Shown here in pieces: positions 11,449-21,205 of a stretch of DNA of 64,000 bases. The position numbers were made by a program, and so were the translations under genes. The notes beneath the pieces were generated by a model that saw nothing but the letters and a program-made list of their open reading frames with translations, was not told the DNA's origin and ran no database searches. The DNA comes from Macrothele yani (taxonomy: Eukaryota; Arthropoda; Arachnida; Araneae; Macrothelidae): the NCBI GenBank assembly GCA_039090855.1, contig CM077025.1, positions 98,932,489 to 98,996,488 on the forward strand, given 5' to 3'. The first letter of the stretch is position 1, and each line of letters begins with the position of its first letter.

Positions 11449-13696
11449 TGTTACACGGCACTAGCAGTGTTCCTGCCGAGTCGGCCGGTAACGGTGCTTG
11501 GAACCTGAAGTACAATTTAGTTGGCCGCGGCACCAGGTGTGAATCTCAGGTGCACCGCTGCACTCAATGATTCACACCAGAACATAAAAAAATGAAACTT
11601 GGAAGAATGACCCGAAGCATGAGGCTTGGGTGAATCCACCGTGTGAACAAAAATAACAACAATAAAAAATACAATAAACTAAAAAACGATACTTTGGGAT
11701 CAGAGAGTGATGAGGTTCACCCGCAATCACCAATTCGTGACTGAGTGTAGTGGTCCGGATCTTACTCCGGTACATTCAATCCCCAACCAGCCAGTACAAC
11801 ACTCACTTTCGCAAATAACACATGATTCACAAATGAACAACACAACATTTAATTACGTTCTGTGTGATTTAAACAGATACGGCGCTCTCTAAGCGCATAG
11901 ACAATTGCCCCTCTTATGTGGGCAGCATACGGTGTCACACTTTACTGTCGGAAGACGCAAGCCGACTGAGTCTCCACCGGACTATCTGAACAAGAGATAC
12001 TACTCGTTAACACACTAAATAGAGCAGGAGGTGATATTCATATACAATTGCTTAGAGAATGAAAAAAAAATTATATGCAAACGATCACATTAAAAATACT
12101 GGCGACATAAAATACACAAGCACGTTAATTTGCGGTATACGATTATAGGTGCGAAATACTGCCAAAGTTAATTAACTAAATCTAATAAGCATGCACATGC
12201 AGATCCCTTCCCTGCTTGCATTGGCCCTGAACCAAAGTTCAAAGAAACTGTCCCGCCCAGCGGAATTTGTGGCCACACCCTCTCCCTTATTCACGTAAAA
12301 AAAATAATCAGGAAATGGGCCCTGTAAGAAATTGAAATCTGTATGTGCAGGTATTTCCTCTGAGGTTCAGTCACTCAGCATTACTGCATCTATGTCCATG
12401 CAGCTTTGGGTGTCGGGATGGCACAAGTTCGCAGATGTGCGAAGAAAGAAAAAGGAAATGTTCATCTACTTACAGTTTCGTGACTTTGCTGTGCAAATCC
12501 AGTGTGCATCACATAATGTAACACGACAACACACACACACACACCGACATTTGCACCATGTGGCAGCACCGATGATTCAACACTTCACTTTGACGCTTGA
12601 TGTAAATGAAGCACACAATTAAAATGGTGATATCACGCCGCACTTTGTTGCAATGATTAGAGTGCACACTGATCTACTCTCGTGACGATTTGAAGGTTGC
12701 CGTTAAACAAAACAGCCTCTCTCACCTCTGCTGTTGCAGTTTCCGAGACTGGTTTTCTGTGTTCCTGGGAAATGATTTCTGTTGACGTGAAGAAATAATT
12801 CTGACCGTCAGCTGTTTGGAGAGTGGGACCCCCTCACTTCCGCTGCTGCTATAGTAGATTCCGTCCGTCGCTACCTTCCGTCCTTTTTGACCATTCATTC
12901 TCAATTCAGCCAGTTCCTTTCCGTTAGCATAACATCTACCCTGCCTGAGTACGTAGTTCAAATATGCCCCTCGCAGGTTCGTTTCCATTTTTTTATCGAG
13001 TTGCGACCGCCAGACCTGAGATTAGTTTTCTCGGCCGAGCGAAATCAGACGTGCTTTTACCTTAAGCGTATATCAGCAACTGCTGACCGAAAACAACGCT
13101 CGAATTCACCCCCTATTCTTTTCGGCGATTCTATACTTTTAATTGCCCATTGTCCCTCGCAGACGTCAGAGTATCTTTCTCGCTGACAGAGTTATGTGTC
13201 TGCTGAGGGTCTCTTGGCCCACCCACTGAAGTAAACATACGGACCACAGCGTTAAGCTACAAGCGGAAAGAAGAAAAAAAGAAAAGTGAAAAACCACTTC
13301 GAACATTGCTGCTTCCATCCGCATTCGAAAGCACATTTCCCTAGTTCGCTTACATCCCCTAGAAGACCCTTGAGATAGGAATTTTTATGTTTCACTTCAG
13401 GGCTATGTGTGAGGTCTAGCAATTCAAAAATGGCAAAATATTGCGTTTCTTGCCTTCAAGAGCATTGGAGCGACTTCCTAATTATCCCGCAATTTTGTTA
13501 ATTAATTTAGAGAACAGCCGAAAGAAAAAAAAACAACGTAAATGAGAAATAAAATAAAAAAAACTGAACTGTAAAAGAACATGTGAGCCTGCCGAACTGT
13601 GATTCCTAGCTGCCTCATACCATACGCGACATGGCGGACAAATTTTAAAGTTTTCTTCAGGTTTTAGGTTGGAAGGGGGGGGTGTCCACTGTAACA
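11449..13696 (-). mobile_element. Solo LTR of Gypsy family A (type 1)
   Basis: The termini are TGTTACACGGCACTAG at 11449 and CCACTGTAACA at 13696, the reverse complement of the family A LTR. The 4-bp target duplication TTAA flanks it at 11445-11448 and 13697-13700. No internal region is present, so it is a solo LTR of 2,248 bp, probably left by LTR-LTR recombination. It splits the LINE frame exactly after WTL. It carries the ancestral, non-chimeric middle segment, like the 3' LTR at 36839. Confidence 0.92.
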
Positions 13697-14073
13697 TTAA
13701 CTTAAAGTCATACAAAGGCTGCAGACAACGGAAAGATGCATGCTTGATGTAACCAGGAAAGATAAGAAGAACTCGTGTGTAAGGAAAATGACAAGAGTGG
13801 AAGATATCATGATGAGAGTAAAATTTTAGAAATGGCAATGGACTGGACATGGTGCTAGAAGAATGGACCACCGATGGACAACCGAAATTTAGTCTAGATA
13901 CTGAGGAAGAGAAAAAAGACCCAGCAGAATGTCACATGGAGGATGGATGGATGGATGAAATTCTAAAGCATGGCGCAGTAACATTGAGGAGACTGGCTCA
14001 AAACAGAGAGTTGTGGAAGAAATTTGGGAAGACTTTCATCCAGCAATGAATTAATAATGGTTGACAATGATGG
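13697..14073 (+). pseudogene. RTE-like LINE C-terminal region, part 2
   Basis: This continues the LINE frame interrupted by the solo LTR. Remnants match the C-terminal region seen intact at 5732-6067 and 52319-53117: an IQRLQT-like block, KMTRVEDIMMRV, then ILKHGAVTLRRLAQNRELW and IQQ at the end. It has stops and frame changes, so this copy is older than the other two. It ends with TTGACAATGATGG and a TA-rich run. Confidence 0.8.
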
Positions 14074-14095
14074 TATATATATATATATATATATA
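14074..14095. repeat. (TA)n tail of the LINE copy
   Basis: A TA dinucleotide run directly follows the LINE 3' end, replacing the (TGA)n tail seen in the two younger copies. Confidence 0.7.
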
Positions 14096-15904
14096 ATATT
14101 ACTTTCACAGTAACAACAACAGTAAAAAGGATATATAATTAACTGTAACTGTAACAATGATAGCAATGAAATTTGGACAATGTATAGGTCATTTGAAGAT
14201 TTTTTTTTTTTAAGAGAGGCTTCCTGTTAAATGTGAAGTCTAGGGCCCGTGCGTAATAGGACCCTGCATATCTGCAGAGATGAGCAATCATTGTCAATAT
14301 ATTGATAAAATGCGTCTAAGGAATAAAGATTCTACATCATTTTGTACATTGCATTACCACTGACATTCGCCAATCTCGCAGTTTTTCGTGTTTGTAGAAA
14401 GAAACGCTCATTAGTGATGTCAACCGTGGATCCAGAAAACTTGCAAGAGGTAAATTTAAGCTTTAAAAATAAAACTTACATTTACAGAAATTGAATTACG
14501 TTATGAAAAATAATGAATGCAAATGGCTGGAATAAAGATAAATTTTACAGATAGGAGTGTGCTCATAGCATACAACAAAACTGGAGAAAACGATCAAAAT
14601 TGAAATCATTGCAACAACTGCAACATAGACTGCATAAGGTAAAGTATATGAAAATTTTATTCAGTTAATTTTCGCATAAGGAGTCATGACCTCCAACTTG
14701 TATCAGCACCTGAGTGATGTGCAGACAAAATGACTACGATGTGTATATTGGTGTTCATACATGCACGCTGCGTGATCACTTAATGTGGATGCATATTGTC
14801 ATGTCTGCAGAAAGAAGCATTCATTGCTGATGCCGTTATTGAGATAAAAGCTGCATGTAAGACACATGTTTCAGGAATGTTGAATCACACAAAAGCTTCG
14901 TTAAACACTCAAATTTAGCATCGTTAATTCATCATATTTCTAGAATATTGAATATTAAACATAGCAAACAATCCCTATCTTTCATATTTCCGTCCCTAAA
15001 TATGACCAAATTATGGCGAAGACAGTGGCGACATTATTTGCAGAATTGCATATATTTTAAAGCTTGAGTGAGCAACACTGTTTGAAATTTTATCTAAAAT
15101 TTGACCTTTCTATTGCATATTATCCAGTTTAATAAATAACTGATGTAACAGTTCAAGACTTCTCGAAGTGTTGGTTCGTTTCGTCACTAAGCAGTGTGCA
15201 GAAAGCTGCCAAAAAAATGTTTGAATAAATTCTAATATATTTCTTGATTCTTCTTCTGAGAAGAACGCAAATAATATCTTGTTTTTTGATATCTTGAAAG
15301 AAAAGTGCACCTAATTTTTCAATTTGTATTCCTAATATTCCCTAAAAAACATTGCCTTCCCGCCATATATGAGAAAGTTTGAGAAGCACTTCCATAGTTT
15401 ACTGTCATCAGAAAGAACAGAATTAGGAATGAAAACAATCTTTAAGTGACGAAGTTTACTAAGAAAGCCTAACACTCAGTACTGAGCTGATATGGATACA
15501 TGTATTCGAAAGTAGGTGTGTGGGATTAAGTTGAGAATGTGAGGCTCCTTGAGAACAAAAGTAGAGGTAGGCCTCTACTTTTGGAAGTATTGTAAACAAA
15601 ATAATGGGGAATGTAAACAGTGTTTAACAAAAATAAAAAGAAGAAAACATCTCCGTGAAAGAGGGAGATTCCCGAAATGACTTACTCGCTGAGAAGAAAT
15701 TGCTGTTCTCATACCTAGACAGATTACACCAACCTCAGACAAAAATACTAGCTGCTGAATATTAGCATGGCAAATTAGGAAGTGTAAACCGGGGACAATG
15801 GGTGTATTGCAGAGCATGTATACTGTAAAAGAATTTCTGAAATTGACGAGCCCCTTACCGCGATTCCTTCCTGAATTAACGAATCATATTTCTGATACAA
15901 CCCC
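14096..15904. other. AT-rich sequence, nothing recognised
   Basis: I see no element ends, no conserved protein blocks and no long open frame across this 1.8 kb. A 66-residue minus-strand frame near 15110-15310 and an 80-residue one near 15575-15817 have no recognisable features. Confidence 0.5.
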
Positions 15905-16605
15905 TTTCTTGAAATGACGGAAACAAACCTAAATTTCACGGATTTTTCGTACGTTAGGAAAATTCTGAATTTTCAGAAACCTTTCCACAATTCCTTTCTG
16001 ATATTGACAGTAAATTTCCGTTTTTAAGATGTGTTAAAGAAAAATTCTGAATTTTCAGAAACCTTTCCACAATTCATTTCTTTTATTGACAGTACATTTC
16101 CGTTTTTAAGATGTGTTAACGGAAAATTCTTAATTTTCAGAAACCTTTCCGCAATTCCTTTCTTACATTGACAGTAAATTTCCGTTTTTAAGATGTGTGA
16201 AAGAAAAATTCTGAATTTTCAAAAACCTTTCTGCAATTATTTTCTTATATTGACAGTAAATTTCCGTTTTTAAGATCTGTTAACGGAAAATTCTGAATTT
16301 TCAGAAACCTTTCCACAATTCCTTTCTTATATTGACAGTAAATTTTCGTTTTTAAGATGTGTTAACGGGAAATTCTGAATTTTCAGAAACCTTTCCACAA
16401 TTCCTTTCTTATATTGACAGTAAATTTTCGTTTCTAAGATGTGTTAACGGAAAATTCTGAATTTTCAGAAACCTTTCCCCAATTCCTTTCTTATATTGAC
16501 AGTAAATTGTCGTTTTTAAGATATGTTAAAGGAAAATTCTGAATTTTCAGAAACCTTTACGCAATTCCTTTCGTATACTAACGGAAAAACTCTGTTATCA
16601 TTTTT
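15905..16605. repeat. 82-bp minisatellite, about eight copies
   Basis: The landmark TTCCTTTCTTATATTGACAG recurs at about 15991, 16073, 16155, 16237, 16319, 16401, 16483 and 16565, an exact 82-bp period. Each unit also contains GAATTTTCAGAAACCTTTCC and TTCCGTTTTTAAGATGTGTT. Units differ by a few bases. The flanks keep single related motifs (TTTTCCGGTAAT), suggesting growth from a local seed. Confidence 0.95.
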
Positions 16606-16811
16606 TCTGTATCCATATACCGAAAATTTTCCGGTAATAGGAGCGATTTCCAGGAATACTTGAGGTTTGATTAACGTTAAATTTTAATCGTCTGCCAAGG
16701 TATCTGATTTTATAGTTCTATAGCGAGATCAGATATTGTGGGTAGCATATCGCCTGAAATTTTGGTTATTGGGGCACTGGATATTATTTTCCCTCTTCCT
16801 CATTTTGTGCT

Positions 16812-17404
16812 CCAGTACTGGCGTACCGAAAAAAAACTCGGGGCCCCGCAAAAAAAACATTTTCGAGGCCCTTTTGAGAAAGTTTATTAGCTTCCAATTA
16901 CTGAAATTTTTAAGGTACGTAGTATTAATTCGATTTTATGGGCGTTTTAAAGATTCAAAGTCTTTGGAACATACAGGTGTTTTTTTGTAAAACCAAAATT
17001 ATTGCACTTTATTGCGCGTAACACAAATGTGCATGCCATAATTCAAATGATTGCCCTAATTTTATACCAATACAAAGTACTACAAAACTTTTACGCCAAA
17101 GTTAATCATATCATGCAAATTTTATTCATTTAGAGAACTGGGGCCAACCTCTTTGAAATGTCTCATTATCATACACATAATGAATTGCCGTATGACAGTG
17201 TTTTATGACGTTTTCCAATTTATACGAAAATGCAGAACATAAGTAAGCAAATAAATAAGTAACAATCAAGATTTGTCTCACGAAAAAAAGAAAAACAGTA
17301 AAACTACTTAAATTATTTACTCTTCAACATAAAAAACACACTTAATACAATGCCAGAATATTTTGCACACAGTTAATTTTTTTCTCTTCATACCTTTATA
17401 CTAT
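16812..17404 (+). repeat. Dispersed repeat R2, copy 1, left part
   Basis: The segment shares long similar stretches with 53930-54260 (CCAAAGTTAATCATATCATG, then AGAACTGGGGCCAACCTCTT) and with 55985-56160. It is cut at 17404 by insertion of a family A element and continues at 24336. The repeat's far end near 25240 (complement CAGGGGCGTAGTAATAGCCC) looks like a hAT-type terminus, so R2 may be a non-autonomous hAT element. No protein is recognisable. Confidence 0.6.
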
Positions 17405-20400
17405 TGTTACAGTGGACACCCCCCCCTCCTAAAACCTGAAGAAAACTCTAAAATTTGTCCGCCATGTCGCGTATTGTATGAGGCAGCTAGGAATCACAGT
17501 TCGGCAGACTCACATGTTCTTTTACAGTTCAGTTTTTTATTTATTTCTCATTTACGTTGTTTTTTTCTTTCGGCTGTTCTCTAAATTAATTAACAAAATT
17601 GCGGGATAATTGGGAAGTCGCTCCAATGCTCTTGAAGGCAAGAAACGCAATATTTTTGCCATTTTGAATTGTTTCTACCTGTGGGAAAAGTTAGCACTCA
17701 ATGGTTACTCTGGAAATTGATAAGAGCAAAGCGATAGGCACAGAAGAGGACTTCTGGATTTCTTGAGGAGGGGCCGATGTTACGACCCACCCCCGCCATT
17801 AATTTAGTAATTAATGGGCGTGGTTGATGTGTGAAATTAATTAAGTATTAATTATGTTCGAGGCTTGATTGGAGTTTAAAAGTGTAAACAGCAGATAAAG
17901 TTTTATCTGGGGGTTTGGAAAGAAAAGAGGCGAAGAATTCTCTCTCTGGCTGGGTGGTCTCAGAATAGCTCTGTTAGGTCATAAATATCAGGGCGCAGCT
18001 GACGGGAAACTAAGCAACACGGAATGGTACCTTTCGAAGAGGGGTCCACTTGAGTAAATGAATGAAGATGGGGACAAAAGGTTTAGCGAATAATCGTAAA
18101 TTCGTCGATTGTTTGGGGCATTTTCGAGAACAATTGCTCTCTGTGTGGTCCGTGCAGAAAAATAAGAGTTCGCACTTAGCGTGAAAATAAGGAAGAAAGT
18201 TTAGTTGTCTGTGCGCTCTCCGATGTGAAAGGCTGGATGCCTTGGATCTGCAAAAAATGAATTGGGAAAAATGAAGCAGCAAACCTCCCCGCATTTGGTA
18301 AGAAATGGAGACAACTCGAGGCAGCTGGAGATGCCAGTTTGCCATAAAGACAGCAGAATGCCTAAATCCGCGTGATAACGAAGAAATTTCTAGGCTGGAG
18401 CGTCATGGAAATCAGCGACTGTTTGGCCTAATGAAAGCCAAGTTACAGGCAAATTAAGAAGTCTGCGAGTGGACAGTGGTCATTCCAATGAGAAGCGAAG
18501 CCATGCAAAGTCGGGTTCGGATGCCAACCACTGCAGTGTGGAATCGTCACCCCCATTCATCCCCTACTGTGGAGGAAGTGAAGAGATGCGCTCGTCTTAC
18601 GGGGCGAAGCGAGGCCCCTTGTGTGCGTGTGTGTGGTCACGTAAGCAGCGAAGCCACTACGTGTAAGTGCGACGGGATAAAACATGGCGAAAGAAAAATA
18701 TGAGCGTAAGAGCGGTGGCTTCGATACCTAACAAATATACAGGTGAAATGTTGAGTTGCCGATATACGCTTAAGGTAAAAGCACGTCTGATTTCGCTCGG
18801 CCGAGAAAATTAATCTCAGGGCTGGCGGTCGCAACTCGATAAAAAAAATGGAAACGAAACCTGCGAGTGGCATATTTGAACTGCGTACTCAGGCAGGGTA
18901 GATAGATGGTTTGCGAACGGAAAGGAACTGACTGAATTGGGAATGAACGGTCAAAAAGGACGGAAGGTAGCGACGGACGGAATCAACTATAGCAGCAGCG
19001 GAATTGAATGTGTCCCATTCTCCCAGCAGTCGACGTTCACAATTATTTCTTCACGACAACAAAAATCATTTCCCAGGAACACAGAAAATCAATCTTGGAA
19101 ACCGCAACTGCAGATGTGAGAGGGCCTATTTTGCTTAACGGCCACCTTCAAATCGTCACGAGAATAGATCAGTGTGCACTCTAATCATCGCAACAAAGTG
19201 CGGCGTGATATTACCATTTTAATTGTGTGCTTCATTTACATCAAGCGTCAAAGTGAAGTGTTGAATCATCGGTGCTGCCACATGCTGCAAGTGTCTGTGT
19301 GTGTGTGCGTGTTTTTTTTTGTCGTGTGATATTATGTGATGCACAACGGATTTGCACAGCAAAGTCACGTAACTGTAAGTAGATGAATATTTCCTTTTTC
19401 TTTCTTCGCACATCTGCGAACTTGTGCCATCCCGACACCCAAAGCTGCATGGACATAGATGCAGTAATGCTGAGTGACTGAACCTCAGAGGAAATACCTG
19501 CACATACAGATTTCAATTTCTTACAGGGCCCATTTCCTGATTATTTTTTTTACATGAATAAGGGAGAAGGTGTGGCTGCACAAATTCCGCTGGGCAGGAC
19601 AGTTTCTTTTAACTTTGGTTCAGGACCAACGTCAGCGGGGCAGGGTTCTGCATGTGCATGCTTATTAGATTTAGTTAATTAACTTTGGCAGTATTTCGCA
19701 CCTATAATCTTATACCGCAAATTAACGTGCTTGTGTATTTTGTGTCGCGAGTATTTTTAATGTGATCGTTTGCATATAATTTTTTTTTCATTCTCTAAGC
19801 AATTGTATATGAATATCACCTGCAGCACTATTTAGTGTGTAAACGAGTAGTATCTCTTGTTCAGATAGTCCGGTGGAGACTCAGTCGGCTGCGTTATCCG
19901 ACAGTAAAGTGTGACACCGTATGCTGCCCACATATGAGGGGCAATTGTCTGCGCCTAGAGAGCGCCGGATCTGTTTAAATCTCGCAGAACGTTATTAAAT
20001 GTTGTGTTGTGTATTTGAGAATCATGTGTTATTTGCGAAAGTGAGTGTTGTACTGGCTGGTTGGGGATTGAATGTACCGGAGTAAGATCCGGACCACTAC
20101 ACTCAGTCACGAATTGGTGATTGCGGGTGAACCTCATCACAACTCTGATCCCAAAGTATCATTTTTTTTAGATTATTTTATTTTTTTATTTGTTGTTGTT
20201 ATTTTGTTCACAAGGTGGATTCACCCAAAGCCTTATGCTTCGGGTCATTCTTCAACTTTTCATTTTTTATGTTCTGGTGTGAATCTTTGAGTGCAGCAGT
20301 GCACCTGAGATTCTCACCTGGTGCCGTGGCCAACTAAATTGTACTTCAGGTCTCAAGCACCGTTACCGGCAGACTCGGCAGGAACACTGCTAGTGCCGTG

Positions 20401-20405
20401 TAACA
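17405..20405 (+). repeat. 5' LTR, family A type 2 (chimeric)
   Basis: It begins TGTTACAGTGGACACC and ends GCCGTGTAACA, with inverted 7-bp termini. Positions 17672 to about 18752 differ entirely from the type 1 LTR and match family B: a stretch ending in the polypurine run GAGGAGGGG (17765-17773), then TGTTACGACCC at 17778 and about 970 bp of LTR-B. Outside that block it matches the 36839-42820 LTR. Confidence 0.9.
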
Positions 20406-20407
20406 TT

Positions 20408-20427
20408 AATGGTGCCGTTGTCCCAGG
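20408..20427 (+). other. Primer-binding site of the pol-less element
   Basis: TGGTGCCGTTGTCCCAGG follows the LTR end after a short spacer, identical to that in the complete element at 31112. The TGG start fits the tRNA CCA end. Confidence 0.6.
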
Positions 20428-20609
20428 ATCGATACCTATATTTTGCAGCTAGCGGAACAACACTCATGTTCGTAAAATAAGTGCGAATTGACTGCCATTA
20501 CTATTTTTATTTAGTTTTGTTCGGTGCGAATTTTGTATAATTTAGCATTAAGTAAGCCTTAAGCTGTTTTCTAAGAACTGCCATAATTTTAGGGGGTAAG
20601 AAAAACAAA

Positions 20610-20813
20610 ATGGCTAACACGAAAAAATCGTCATCTGCGAGTCACATGGATTCAGATGATTCTGGTGGTCACTCTGACGGAGAACATGTGAGCACTGAGG
20701 CTGCAATTGTTCCGGAAGAGAGTACACCTGTTACAAGTACAGCGGGTACATCACAGCTGAGACAAACAGCTTTAGCCGCACCTATGGTTTACGGGGAGCA
20801 GTCGAGATTATAG
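20610..20813 (+). pseudogene. Gag N-terminus truncated by internal deletion
   Basis: The 67-residue frame begins MANTKKSSSASH and matches the acidic, serine-rich Gag N-terminus of the complete element (from 31312) up to PMVYGEQ. It then runs into SRL and a stop because the sequence jumps to what corresponds to about 36436 of the complete element. Capsid, zinc knuckle and all of pol are gone. Confidence 0.9.
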
Positions 20814-21121
20814 TGGATCCCCAGGAAGACTGTGACACCACGATTATCTACGATGTTGAGAAGGAACTCGAAGACAGTGGAACGCAAGAATTTGGCATCG
20901 AGCGCAGATAAAAGCGGGCGTAGGAGCATCGAACGTGAGAGATCTGTGGAACTCGTGGATTCTCGAAGCTATGCCTCATATTTAAATTTTCTTCTTTCCG
21001 CCTATCTCGACGGGTAGCAATGAACGTGTGATGAAATCCTTAAACTTTCCTTCCGCTCTCAGGGCACTTAAATCCGGAATTAGGTGCCTTGCGACGGTGG
21101 GAAAGGGGTTGAGTGTTTACA

Positions 21122-21193
21122 GTTAAAAAAAAAAAAAAATAGAATGATTGGATGAATAAACTTCATCCAGTCATCCCTTTTTTTTTTTTTTCA
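21122..21193. repeat. A-run, hairpin and T-run before the polypurine tract
   Basis: A run of A, an 11-bp stem (GATTGGATGAA with TTCATCCAGTC, one G-T pair) and a run of T form one extended inverted repeat. The same structure is kept at 36760-36825. In RNA it would form a long hairpin close to the 3' LTR. Confidence 0.75.
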
Positions 21194-21205
21194 TGGGGGA
21201 TGGAA
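21192..21205 (+). other. Polypurine tract
   Basis: ATGGGGGATGGAA lies directly before the 3' LTR start TGTTACAG, the expected place for plus-strand priming. Confidence 0.65.

Noticed and set aside
15905..16605. Regularly spaced repeats that could suggest a CRISPR array
   Set aside because: The whole 82-bp unit is conserved with no variable spacers, and the context is eukaryotic transposons.
18010..18345. 111-residue minus frame repeated in both chimeric LTRs
   Set aside because: It is repeated only because the LTRs are duplicates; it crosses the captured LTR-B block, where the LTR-B homologue at 8474-10002 does not keep it open.
17672..18752. Simple nested insertion of an LTR-B into LTR-A
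   Set aside because: There is no flanking duplication, the LTR-B end is missing, and 344 bp of LTR-A are replaced rather than interrupted; recombination fits better.
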